64,000 nt of DNA from an uncultured Flavobacteriales bacterium. GTDB lineage: Bacteria; Bacteroidota; Bacteroidia; Flavobacteriales_G; Salibacteraceae. The notes below the pieces were generated by a model. It searched no databases. It worked only from the letters and a program-made list of their open reading frames with translations, and was not told the DNA's origin. The position numbers were made by a program, and so were the translations under genes. The stretch is from the NCBI GenBank assembly GCA_943788775.1, contig CALSRO010000006.1, positions 1 through 64,000 of the forward strand, in the 5' to 3' direction. Below are positions 18,576 through 26,597 of this stretch, piece after piece (within the stretch, counting starts at the first letter, position 1; the number at the start of each line of letters is the position of its first letter).

Positions 18576-19607
18576 TTACTTATTCCTCTCTACAAACTCG
18601 ATAATCTCTTGGGCGAACAATTCGGGTTCGTTCACCATGGGTGAGTGTCCACTTTCTTGAAAAATAACCAGCTCTTTATCGATTGAGCTTACCTTGTTGA
18701 ATGCGTCAACACCCAGCTGTGGAGCGACCACAAAGTCATATTTCCCCCATAGAAACAAACTAGGAACGGTGATTTTGAAAAGACTGTCTGTCAGTGAGGT
18801 CGATTCAATTTCAGGGTCGAGAAGTCCTGCGGTTATGTTTCCCGTTATAGCGCTTGTAAGCATGTTGGTCGGACTTAAGAGAGGGGCGTAACTGTCGTCA
18901 CCATTGGCGAGAATTCCATCATTGAGTAGTAATTCTTCCGCTTCGTAGGCCTTTTCATTGATTTCCCCACCTTGTTCGTAGCTGATGTTTAGGGTGTCGA
19001 TTCCATTTGCCCAATTCAATATATCGGTCCACTTTGCAGTGCTATTTCCAAGGGCTAATTGTTCAGTGGCTACACTTTTGAAAAGCTTGATGCCTTGTAC
19101 GTTTAACCTAGGTATGTCATGTGCTCCATCGGCTTCTATCCATCCAGATGCCAGTGATTGATTAGATACATTAATCATGAATTTGCTTCCTAGAGTACCG
19201 CCCCAGCTGTGCCCCATGATAAAAATCTTGGCTTCATCTCCGTAGTGAGCTTTCATGGTTAATACGACAGCTCGCAAGTCCTTCGTCATTTGAGTAACGT
19301 TTAACTCATTTACCGAGTAGTGACCTTGTGCCATTCCTTGACCACGCTGATCCCAATAAGCAAAGGCCATTTCTTTTTCTAATATTTCCTGTGATTTACC
19401 TATGGCATACTCCAGTCCCCTTCCACCTGGCCCACCATGCACCAAGACAACGAAGCATTTACTCGCACCATTTCCGCGAACGTAAACGGGCATATCTGCG
19501 CCATTGTTTTTTACATAAATAGTTTCATTCAAATCTGCCAAATCAGCTTTTTGACAGCCGAATAACAATAATGCCCCAATCATCAATATAAGAGGATTTC
19601 TTATCAT
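18576..19607 (-). CDS. Alpha/beta-hydrolase lipoprotein (prolyl-iminopeptidase-like)
   Basis: A 343-residue alpha/beta hydrolase with an SPII lipobox (LLFGC, Cys18), so probably anchored to a membrane facing the periplasm. The oxyanion-hole motif HGGPGG (57-62), a DQRGQG motif and the nucleophile elbow GHSWGG (Ser134) resemble the proline iminopeptidase group (S33). An Asp in GKYDFVV and a His in ESGHSP can complete the triad. Its ATG overlaps the stop of the upstream outer-membrane-like gene by 4 bases (ATGA), indicating coupled translation. Substrate unknown. Confidence 0.88.
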   Translation of the reverse strand: MIRNPLILMIGALLLFGCQKADLADLNETIYVKNNGADMPVYVRGNGASKCFVVLVHGGPGGRGLEYAIGKSQEILEKEMAFAYWDQRGQGMAQGHYSVNELNVTQMTKDLRAVVLTMKAHYGDEAKIFIMGHSWGGTLGSKFMINVSNQSLASGWIEADGAHDIPRLNVQGIKLFKSVATEQLALGNSTAKWTDILNWANGIDTLNISYEQGGEINEKAYEAEELLLNDGILANGDDSYAPLLSPTNMLTSAITGNITAGLLDPEIESTSLTDSLFKITVPSLFLWGKYDFVVAPQLGVDAFNKVSSIDKELVIFQESGHSPMVNEPELFAQEIIEFVERNK

Positions 19608-20218
19608 TCTCCCAAGGGTTTTTTATGAAAGCCTAAGCGAATTTCAGCAGTCAGATACGGAACTAGAAACGCGTTGTAATCTAAAAGATATGTACCAGCA
19701 ATTCGAAGGTGCCACCATTGAAAGGTCCGTGGAAATGTTCTGTATCGCCCAAAGCCAATAAAGTGAGTAGGACCAAAGTATCCCGCACTTCCTAATGGTC
19801 TTGAATATACCTCTCCATCTTCATCTACTTCATAGGCATTTGGGAAGAATGAACGCATATACGCCCCACCCAACCCGAGCTGGTATTGCATGCGTCTCCG
19901 GCCAGTTTTTCGGTATTCAATGGTGTACGTATTTAAGAGAGAGGTACTTGTCTTAGGATGCCATAGTACACCGAGGTTTGCAGCAACTACCAGTTGATGA
20001 ATTTTGACCATGTTAACCGCGCCACGACCAGGCTTTACCTTTGACTTAAGTTTGATCCATTCGGTGAGTCCATATTCAACTCCAACATTCAATCCAGGCC
20101 TTACTGCATTGTTGCTCAAATAGCCAAAATGGTAACTGACTTCTCTTGTCCCAGGAGTTTGGGAAAAACTCAGGTAGGAAATGAGTATTAAAAATAGAGT
20201 AACCGGGTAGCGTGGCAT
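19604..20218 (-). CDS. Putative outer-membrane beta-barrel protein
   Basis: A 204-residue exported protein with a signal peptide (MPRYPVTLFLILISYLSFSQ) and alternating hydrophobic/aromatic strands (VSYHFGYLSNN, LNVGVEYGLTEWIKL, YQLGLGGAYMRSFF, FIGFGRYRTF, YLTAEIRLGF), consistent with a small barrel of eight or so strands. No family is recognised with certainty. It is translationally coupled (ATGA) to the downstream lipoprotein hydrolase, which suggests an envelope-located pair. Confidence 0.65.
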   Translation of the reverse strand: MPRYPVTLFLILISYLSFSQTPGTREVSYHFGYLSNNAVRPGLNVGVEYGLTEWIKLKSKVKPGRGAVNMVKIHQLVVAANLGVLWHPKTSTSLLNTYTIEYRKTGRRRMQYQLGLGGAYMRSFFPNAYEVDEDGEVYSRPLGSAGYFGPTHFIGFGRYRTFPRTFQWWHLRIAGTYLLDYNAFLVPYLTAEIRLGFHKKPLGE

Positions 20219-20232
20219 TGTGTCAAAAATAG

Positions 20233-20260
20233 AAATGGCCGCATCAGTATGCAGCCATTT
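20233..20260 (-). terminator. Likely terminator after the small lipoprotein gene
   Basis: The inverted repeat AAATGGC / GCCATTT extends inward with CGCAT / ATGC pairing. A T-rich stretch follows on the minus strand, about 20 bases after the gene ending at 20281. Confidence 0.6.
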
Positions 20261-20280
20261 CCTTAAAGTTTATACAAGAT

Positions 20281-20721
20281 TTAATCACACGCTTCTAAGG
20301 CCTTTGGTTTTTTGTTGGCTACGTTTAATCCAATGAGCACGCGCTTTTGATCTTTGTCAACTGCGCTTTGCATCTTACCGCCTTGTCCGTGATTAGCACC
20401 AGAGCTCATTTTATTGGGTTTGAACTTAACATAACCTGAGCAAATCTCCTTTTTACTTTGAGATTCCAGTCGATAGTCATGTTTACCATGCGGTAAATCC
20501 ACAATGTAACAATCTGAAAGAGCCATTTCATCACAGAATTTAGGTTCATCCTGGATGTTAGATAATTCGGTTTCAAACTTCTCATCTATAAAGAGTTTTG
20601 CCGTTTCGCCTTCTTTTAAATCTTGGGCGTAGATATAGGTGGTGATTGTTTGCTTCTCTTTGTCACAGGATAATAAAATTGCTCCGATACCAATTGCGAG
20701 AATAAAAGGTGCCTTTTTCAT
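20281..20721 (-). CDS. Small lipoprotein next to the FTR1 permease
   Basis: A 146-residue lipoprotein (signal MKKAPFILAIGIGAILLSC; lipobox Cys19) of unrecognised family. The mature part contains five Cys (FCDEMALSDCYIVD, KEICSGY and a C-terminal ACD), a Gly/Lys-rich loop (HGQGGK) and a beta-like pattern. It follows the cytochrome c-FTR1 gene on the same strand with about 57 bases between them, so a role linked to metal uptake is possible but is inferred only from position. Confidence 0.7.
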   Translation of the reverse strand: MKKAPFILAIGIGAILLSCDKEKQTITTYIYAQDLKEGETAKLFIDEKFETELSNIQDEPKFCDEMALSDCYIVDLPHGKHDYRLESQSKKEICSGYVKFKPNKMSSGANHGQGGKMQSAVDKDQKRVLIGLNVANKKPKALEACD

Positions 20722-20778
20722 TTTGATTGATTTTCAATAGAAACGCACTGATGTCAGGATTATTTCAGCACCCAAAAA

Positions 20779-22662
20779 CTATATGGGTTTGGCACTTTTT
20801 TTTCTAGAACTGACTTTCCATAAGACTATGATTACTCCAAGAATTCCGAATTGTGTCAGTAGTGATTCGTAGGTGGGGAAAAGTCCCAAAGCACTGAACC
20901 TAATGTTTAAAGGGAAGGAGTTAATACTTAGAAACCCACCTTCCTGAATTGCATGAATACCTTGCCCAGCTAAAACAAACGCCAATGCCAATACTACAAT
21001 GGAAGAGTAGAGGAAGACCTTGCTTATCGGTAATCGTTTAAACCATTTTAGAATTGCCCATGCAATAGCAAAAATGACAATGGCTGATAAAAGGAACCCT
21101 AGGAAAACTCCTAGCTTACTGCTTGTTTCACCATCTGCCGTTAAACTAGATAGGAATAACACGGATTCAAAAGCTTCTCTAAAAACAACGACAAACGAAA
21201 AGGCACCTAATCCAATCATATTGTTCTTGTTCAGCAGGGTCTTTATTCGAGTTTCCACGAACTCCTTCCATTTGGAGGCTTCGGTTTTTCCATGCATCCA
21301 AAAACCAAGGTAAAGCAATACCAGAACCGCAAAAAGGGCAATAAGGCCTTCCATCAATTCTCGACTAGCTGCGTTAAGGTTCATCAAAGAGTCCGCGAAA
21401 AACCATCCAATTATTCCGGCACCAACAGCTGATAACCAACCGCCATGCACCCAACGAATGGCATGTGGAGCATTGACCGATCGTAACATACCGAGAATCG
21501 CCAGGATTACAAAGAAGGCTTCCAATCCTTCCCTAATTAAGATACTTGCTGCGATAAAGGTGGTCATCCCAAGTCCGCGAGACTCTTGATGGACAATCTC
21601 GTTTGCTCGATCCAAAATGAGATTCGCTTCTGTGATAGTTGTAGTGAGTTCCTCGCTCGTTACCGATTCTTTGATTTGAGAGCGGATTTTCATCATAATG
21701 CTTTCCAACTCAACAAAAAGATTATTGTCGGATGCCATGATTTGTGGCTCAATGGGTTCGACTCCTTTTAAATATCCGTCCAGGGCATACTGAGTAGCGT
21801 CATTGATATTCCCATCAATATATGAGGATAGAGCTCTGGCTAAATAGTCCCGAGTGAGAGAAATTGGGTCGTTCGCGGAAGTCGTTTCGGTTTTAATTGG
21901 ATTGTGTCTCTGACTCGCCAGATCTAGGCCATCGTACTTTGCTTTTAGTTCTTGATCGCTTAAAGTGGATAACTCTTCTAAACTAATAGCGATCGTTGCC
22001 TTTGCAGAGCGGTTGTCAAAATGCTGAATAGTAGCTATATAGAACGCCAAATCCCATACTTGTTCATCACTTAGTTCAGGAAAAGCACGCATTCCAGTAC
22101 CCGGAATTCCAAGTCTAATCGTGTTGAAAGCTTGAAACGGAGCCACGCCACTCATGATTTCTTTATCCCTAAAATTGGTAGGACTTGGTGTCAAACCAAC
22201 TCCAGCAGGACCATCTCCACCACCAAAGTTTCCATGGCAAGTTGCGCATTGGGCTTTAAAAGTCTCTGCACCTTTATCCTTATTTGGCCAAACAGTTGGA
22301 TAGGAGGAGACCAAGTTTAAAGACAATAATTTCAATTTGATACTGCGGGCGAGACTAGAAACGGTTGTGTAATCATTGGTATCCTGAATCAATTGTTGAA
22401 GTTGAAGAACTTGATCGTGAATAGATGTATCGGAAGATTCTAATCTCGATGCGAAATCTGCCGCAGTGGCAGAGAATTCTCCCATTTCAGCAAATTCAAA
22501 TTCATTGATTACTTGTCCATCTTTCACCGCCATATTATAATCCTTGGCGATGTAGTCCATCAAGTTAATCAGCATTCGAGCATCTTCATTGGACTCAGTT
22601 GCCAATGAAAATGACATTGAACAGAAAAGGAATAAGCTGCTAGTCAGTAGATATCTTATCAT
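20779..22662 (-). CDS. Cytochrome c-FTR1 fusion, iron permease
   Basis: A 627-residue protein joining an N-terminal exported region with a c-type heme site (CATCH, 139-143, and a candidate axial Met191 in GTGMRAF) to a C-terminal FTR1 high-affinity iron permease domain with about seven membrane helices. The two iron-binding motifs are visible: REGLE (377-381) and REAFE (495-499). FTR1 proteins move iron coupled to its oxidation. A fused cytochrome could pass electrons from ferrous iron, replacing a separate oxidase; that step is inference. ATG at 22662 gives the signal peptide. The upstream intergenic region shows no clear Fur box. Confidence 0.9.
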   Translation of the reverse strand: MIRYLLTSSLFLFCSMSFSLATESNEDARMLINLMDYIAKDYNMAVKDGQVINEFEFAEMGEFSATAADFASRLESSDTSIHDQVLQLQQLIQDTNDYTTVSSLARSIKLKLLSLNLVSSYPTVWPNKDKGAETFKAQCATCHGNFGGGDGPAGVGLTPSPTNFRDKEIMSGVAPFQAFNTIRLGIPGTGMRAFPELSDEQVWDLAFYIATIQHFDNRSAKATIAISLEELSTLSDQELKAKYDGLDLASQRHNPIKTETTSANDPISLTRDYLARALSSYIDGNINDATQYALDGYLKGVEPIEPQIMASDNNLFVELESIMMKIRSQIKESVTSEELTTTITEANLILDRANEIVHQESRGLGMTTFIAASILIREGLEAFFVILAILGMLRSVNAPHAIRWVHGGWLSAVGAGIIGWFFADSLMNLNAASRELMEGLIALFAVLVLLYLGFWMHGKTEASKWKEFVETRIKTLLNKNNMIGLGAFSFVVVFREAFESVLFLSSLTADGETSSKLGVFLGFLLSAIVIFAIAWAILKWFKRLPISKVFLYSSIVVLALAFVLAGQGIHAIQEGGFLSINSFPLNIRFSALGLFPTYESLLTQFGILGVIIVLWKVSSRKKSAKPI

Positions 22663-22839
22663 GCAAATTAATTCAGGACTATAAAAACACATGCCTTAGG
22701 GAATGGTTTTAAAAGTGTGGCAAAAAAACGTTCTATTAAGTGGGTGGACAATACCTATAAAGAGGTAAAATGAAGAAGTGTAATCTCATTTGTTGAAGTT
22801 TGAAACTCGGCTTACATTCGTGCCTTAATACACAATCAC

Positions 22840-23550
22840 ATGGGAAGAGCATTTGAATATCGGAGAGCAGCTAAAGAAAAGCGTTGGGACAAAATGTCGC
22901 GCATTTTTCCCCGACTGGCTAAAGCCATTACAATGGCTGCCAAAGAGGGGGGGATTGATCCTGATATGAATGCCTCGCTTCGGTCCGCAATTCAAAATGC
23001 AAAGGCTCAGAATATGCCGAAAGACAATATTGAATCGGCAATTAAGCGAGCGACAGGAAAGGACGGTGAGAATTACATTGAGGTCAATTATGAGGGAAAA
23101 GGTCCTCATGGCGTGTTGGTGTTTGTAGAATGCGCTACAGATAACTCGACTCGAACTGTTGCAAACGTGAAGCACTACTTCACAAAAGCAGGTGGTTCAT
23201 TGGTGCCAACTGGATCTCTTGAATTTATGTTCAGCCGAAAGGCGGTGTTTGAATTTGAATTAACAGAAGGAATGGACATCGAAGAATTGGAATTGGAGTT
23301 GATCGATGCTGGTTTGGAGGAAATTGAGGAAAATGAAGGCACTGTATACGCATATGCTGATTATACAGAGTTTGGCACACTATCTTCTGCCCTTGAAGGG
23401 ATGGGGATAGAAGTTACTAAGGCCAGTTTACAGCGTATTCCGACCTCTCCTGTTGATTTTACCGAGGAGCAATTGGTGGATATTGAAAAGATGATTGACA
23501 GAATTGAGGAGGACGAAGATGTGCAGGCTGTTTTCAACAACATTGCCTAG
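22840..23550 (+). CDS. YebC/PmpR family (TACO1) protein
   Basis: A 236-residue cytoplasmic protein of the YebC/PmpR/TACO1 family. It starts [20 protein letters not shown] and continues through the family motifs [31 protein letters not shown] and [16 protein letters not shown]. Members have been described as transcription regulators and, more recently, as translation factors for polyproline stretches. The neighbours do not decide between these. Confidence 0.93.
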   Translation: MGRAFEYRRAAKEKRWDKMSRIFPRLAKAITMAAKEGGIDPDMNASLRSAIQNAKAQNMPKDNIESAIKRATGKDGENYIEVNYEGKGPHGVLVFVECATDNSTRTVANVKHYFTKAGGSLVPTGSLEFMFSRKAVFEFELTEGMDIEELELELIDAGLEEIEENEGTVYAYADYTEFGTLSSALEGMGIEVTKASLQRIPTSPVDFTEEQLVDIEKMIDRIEEDEDVQAVFNNIA

Positions 23551-23563
23551 GTTATAAATCTAA

Positions 23564-23974
23564 TTATGATCCTAAAAAGCGGATCTTTTCATCCAGCATA
23601 CGCCTGAAAAAAACCCTTTTGGAGTGAATACCACTTTTAAATCGGATAAAGTCGCCATCTGAATGTATGGTGTAGTGGATCGATTGAAATATGACCAATC
23701 GATAAAATGGAATGCACCAGCTAAAATGTTTGTTTTCACTGTGAATATGTATTTCAATTCCGGCTTTTCTGATTTCAATGATTGCATGCCATAGGGTTTC
23801 ATGCTCTGAGTTGAAGGCGTATTTACCAATCTTCATTTCATGCACAATCAAGTTGCCAGAGCGGACAGGTGGAATTTGTAGGAGTTCCCATACATCATAG
23901 GTAGAACCCACCAATTCCAACTTCAAACTTTGATCGTTTCTGGTTAAGTTTTGTTCATCAAAAAAGCCTCTCAT
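23564..23974 (-). CDS. Conserved-looking hypothetical protein, 136 aa
   Basis: The protein has 136 residues, no signal peptide and no membrane helix. It is rich in His and aromatic residues (HEMKIGKYAF, HIHSENKHFSW, HYTIHSDGDFIRF) and shows a beta-strand-like rhythm. I do not recognise the family. The frame has ordinary codon use for the window. It is convergent with yebC, the stops 13 bases apart. It could be a small binding or stress protein, but nothing visible supports a function. Confidence 0.6.
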   Translation of the reverse strand: MRGFFDEQNLTRNDQSLKLELVGSTYDVWELLQIPPVRSGNLIVHEMKIGKYAFNSEHETLWHAIIEIRKAGIEIHIHSENKHFSWCIPFYRLVIFQSIHYTIHSDGDFIRFKSGIHSKRVFFRRMLDEKIRFLGS

Positions 23975-24038
23975 GATGTGATAACATTTGAAAGGCTTTG
24001 AAGTTTTTAGAAGGAGAAATTTCTTACAATGTATGGAC

Positions 24039-24446
24039 CTACTTAGAAAGTTTTTTGATTTCCTTATCTATTTTGCTTTTTGAATCCATATCGTTGATGC
24101 CAAAATAGATGCCGCTCAGCATTTTTAGTACCTCCAAGTTTTGATTGTCAATTTTGTATGCTGCAAGAGCAGGGGGTAGAGCTAAATTGAAGTTTTTAGC
24201 CAATTCCGAATCTATGCCTTCAACTCCTGCTAAAGCTCCTGAGGCTTGTCCCTGCAGCAATTCTACTGATAGGTTGTAATAGTATGCAGCCAAGTTGTAA
24301 TTAGCCTTAAGATCAGCTGGGTTTTCAGTTTGCAGTTGAATCAAACGAGTTTCTTCTTGATTGGATGTTGCAGTGCTCGATGATGATTGCGCAAAGGTGA
24401 TAACCGTTGCGAAGACTGCTATAAACGTAAGTAACGATGATTTCAT
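24039..24446 (-). CDS. Small secreted TPR-like protein
   Basis: A 135-residue exported protein with a signal peptide (MKSSLLTFIAVFATVITFAQ). The mature part has two helix-turn-helix units of TPR character (LQTENPADLKANYNLAAYYYN and ALAAYKIDNQNLEVLKMLSGIYF, given here as partial motifs PADLKANYNLAAYYYN and NLEVLKMLSGIYF). It is probably a periplasmic protein-interaction module. No obvious operon partner. Confidence 0.68.
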   Translation of the reverse strand: MKSSLLTFIAVFATVITFAQSSSSTATSNQEETRLIQLQTENPADLKANYNLAAYYYNLSVELLQGQASGALAGVEGIDSELAKNFNLALPPALAAYKIDNQNLEVLKMLSGIYFGINDMDSKSKIDKEIKKLSK

Positions 24447-24645
24447 ATCGATTTTTATTTGGGTGAAAGATAGTACATACGGCTAGACGCAGAAAGTGTT
24501 GTATAGTAGCCTGTACTATGTGATTCTAATGATTTCCATTTAGGGATTTAAAAATTGTTGTTTCTAAGATAAGCCAGCAATGAAATAAAGCTTGATTTAC
24601 ATTGTCAACAGTCGAATACAGTAGATAGAAATACGCTCGTATCTG

Positions 24646-25088
24646 TTAACGGTTGATCTCGATCCTTCTGTTCAAAGCTCTTCCTTCCTCTGTGGTGTTA
24701 GGAGCCATTGGTTCTGTTTCACCCTTTACTTGTTTGGTGATTCTAGAACTTTCAATTCCATGCATTTCAAGATGGTACATTAGATTGGAAACTCGTAGTC
24801 CTGAAATTCGCTGATTGATAGGTGATGTTCCAGTACTATCAGCATGTCCTTCTATTATAATAGACATTTCAGGGTTTTCCAGGAATAAAGGAGTCAACAC
24901 TTCGAGAACAAATTCCATTTGATATTGGCTTAGTAAGAATCCATTTATATCAAAATGGAAATTCCATCCTTTTTCGGTTTCTATAATTTCAGCAAAAGAT
25001 CCATCCTCCAATTTGAAATTTTCATATCCCGATCAGTTTTTTCATGAACATAGGCAACTTCTAATGTATTGAAATCAAAACAACTAGC
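24646..25088 (-). pseudogene. OmpA C-terminal-domain lipoprotein remnant
   Basis: The last 120 codons encode a good OmpA-like peptidoglycan-binding domain (IIIEGHADSTGTSPINQRIS; GRALNRRIEINR). The frame opens only at a TTG (25011). Upstream, coding-like sequence resumes in another frame (CFDFNTLEVAYVHEKTDRD), and joining it to YENFKLEDGSF would need one extra T near 25020-25030. Farther up, in-frame TAG and TGA codons prevent a full start and no convincing signal peptide is found. I therefore read this as a decayed or mis-sequenced OmpA-family lipoprotein. Compare the intact OmpA protein at 42.5-45.0 kb. Confidence 0.6.
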
Positions 25089-25193
25089 CTAACGTAATTT
25101 TCACAAACAAATCAATGATTTTCGATTATAGGCCATCGACAGTTTCATTTTTTTATAACCTATCTAGTCCGATCAAAAGGATTGATGCCGGGT

Positions 25194-26531
25194 CTATTGT
25201 TTGAAATAGCAGTCCGGTTCTTTCCTTCTTTTTTTTGGATTCTTCTTTTTGGGAAAACTATAATACGTATCGCAAAAGGCGAAATAATGATCTTCTCTGT
25301 TCGCAGGCATTATCCATCCGTTTTGAGTGAGAACGTATTGTTTGTCCTCGATGATCAATTGATTGGATCGTAATAATTGATCAATATTTTCTAAGTCCCA
25401 ATCTTTGGTGTGGAGGCTCCCGCCAGTCTTCCACGCTAGATTGATGTACTGTGGGTTAATCCCATTTCTAGTATTGCACAATAGAATGTGCAAAGGCTTG
25501 TTAAGACATTGTTGCAATACAAAATCCCTCACGCAGCTTCCGTTATCTGCAATTAAAATGATATCTTCTTCATTTTTAGCTTGAATCATTGCTGTGCATA
25601 TGGCTTCCAAGTCATTTTCTGGACTATCTCCACCATTACCCTTATGCGCCACTCGTTTCATCAATTTAGTGACTTGCAAGAGCGGGTCAGACTCTTGATA
25701 ATAAATGCCGCCTGTAAATCCAATGACTTTTTTTCGATCCTTTAACTTGTCACCATCGTTAAAGAATGCAACATGTTTAATGCTGCTTTTTTCGCTGTTG
25801 AGGGCATGCCATAGCATAGCTTCAGCTCCCGGACCATACATGCTGCCTGTCCAATCCATAACCAAAAGGCTGTTTTTCCAATTTGTATTTCGATCGAGAG
25901 CCAGAAACACTGTTGAGTCCATGCTGTATTTTTTCAAATACATGAAATACGTTATTCTATTTATGACTTGCAGGTTTTGCTCTTTAGAGGCAACATTTTT
26001 ACCGGAGTCCAGCAGATCCTCACCTCTTGTGTCGATTGTTTGTGATAGTTCATAGGTGATTTCAATACCATGAAATAGCTGCATGGTTTCGAATTCGTTA
26101 TTACAATCTGTTTGTAATAGTATAGAGTAGTCGATTTGGGTTGAGTTCAAATTGCTATCCAAATCAAACAGGGCATTGAGCCTTTTTGCTAAAAGCCATT
26201 TGTAGTCAGTAAGCCAAAATGCACTGTCCTTAGGATATTTAGTGAATATTACACGAACACTCTTTGGAATTACATTATCATGTTGATTCGGAGGCCAACT
26301 GTCCGCGTTTTTGAATGTGTATTTGGCGTATCCATTTTCTAGTAAAACAGTTTTCTCAAGATTTTCATCATGAAAAACAGGTATCTCGGTAATGTCAAGT
26401 TTCCCTTCTATTTCGCTTTTATAATTATTTGGATTTCTAAGCGCTTCACCACTAAAAGCCTTTTGCGAACTGGCATTGTCGCAAAACAAAAGCAATAGGC
26501 TTGTTGTAATAAATAGAAATAAAAATTTCAT
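25194..26531 (-). CDS. Secreted von Willebrand A-like protein
   Basis: A 445-residue protein with a signal peptide (MKFLFLFITTSLLLLFC). The C-terminal half resembles a VWA domain: LLVMDWTGSMYG (226-230 = DWTGS, a MIDAS-like start), HVAFFNDGDKL, GGDSPENDLEA (300-307; the Asp/Glu in the T4-loop position) and DIILIADNGSC. The canonical DxSxS is altered to DWTGS, so metal binding is uncertain. The N-terminal half is unrecognised. A basic tail (KKKNPKKRRKE) ends the protein. It is divergent from the PIG-L gene, with 66 bases between the starts that must hold both promoters. Confidence 0.68.
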   Translation of the reverse strand: MKFLFLFITTSLLLLFCDNASSQKAFSGEALRNPNNYKSEIEGKLDITEIPVFHDENLEKTVLLENGYAKYTFKNADSWPPNQHDNVIPKSVRVIFTKYPKDSAFWLTDYKWLLAKRLNALFDLDSNLNSTQIDYSILLQTDCNNEFETMQLFHGIEITYELSQTIDTRGEDLLDSGKNVASKEQNLQVINRITYFMYLKKYSMDSTVFLALDRNTNWKNSLLVMDWTGSMYGPGAEAMLWHALNSEKSSIKHVAFFNDGDKLKDRKKVIGFTGGIYYQESDPLLQVTKLMKRVAHKGNGGDSPENDLEAICTAMIQAKNEEDIILIADNGSCVRDFVLQQCLNKPLHILLCNTRNGINPQYINLAWKTGGSLHTKDWDLENIDQLLRSNQLIIEDKQYVLTQNGWIMPANREDHYFAFCDTYYSFPKKKNPKKRRKEPDCYFKQ

Positions 26532-26597
26532 CCTGCTGCAAACAAACGATTCACAAGGCTCATTTCGTTTCTTTGAACTCAATTTTCCGCAAGATTT

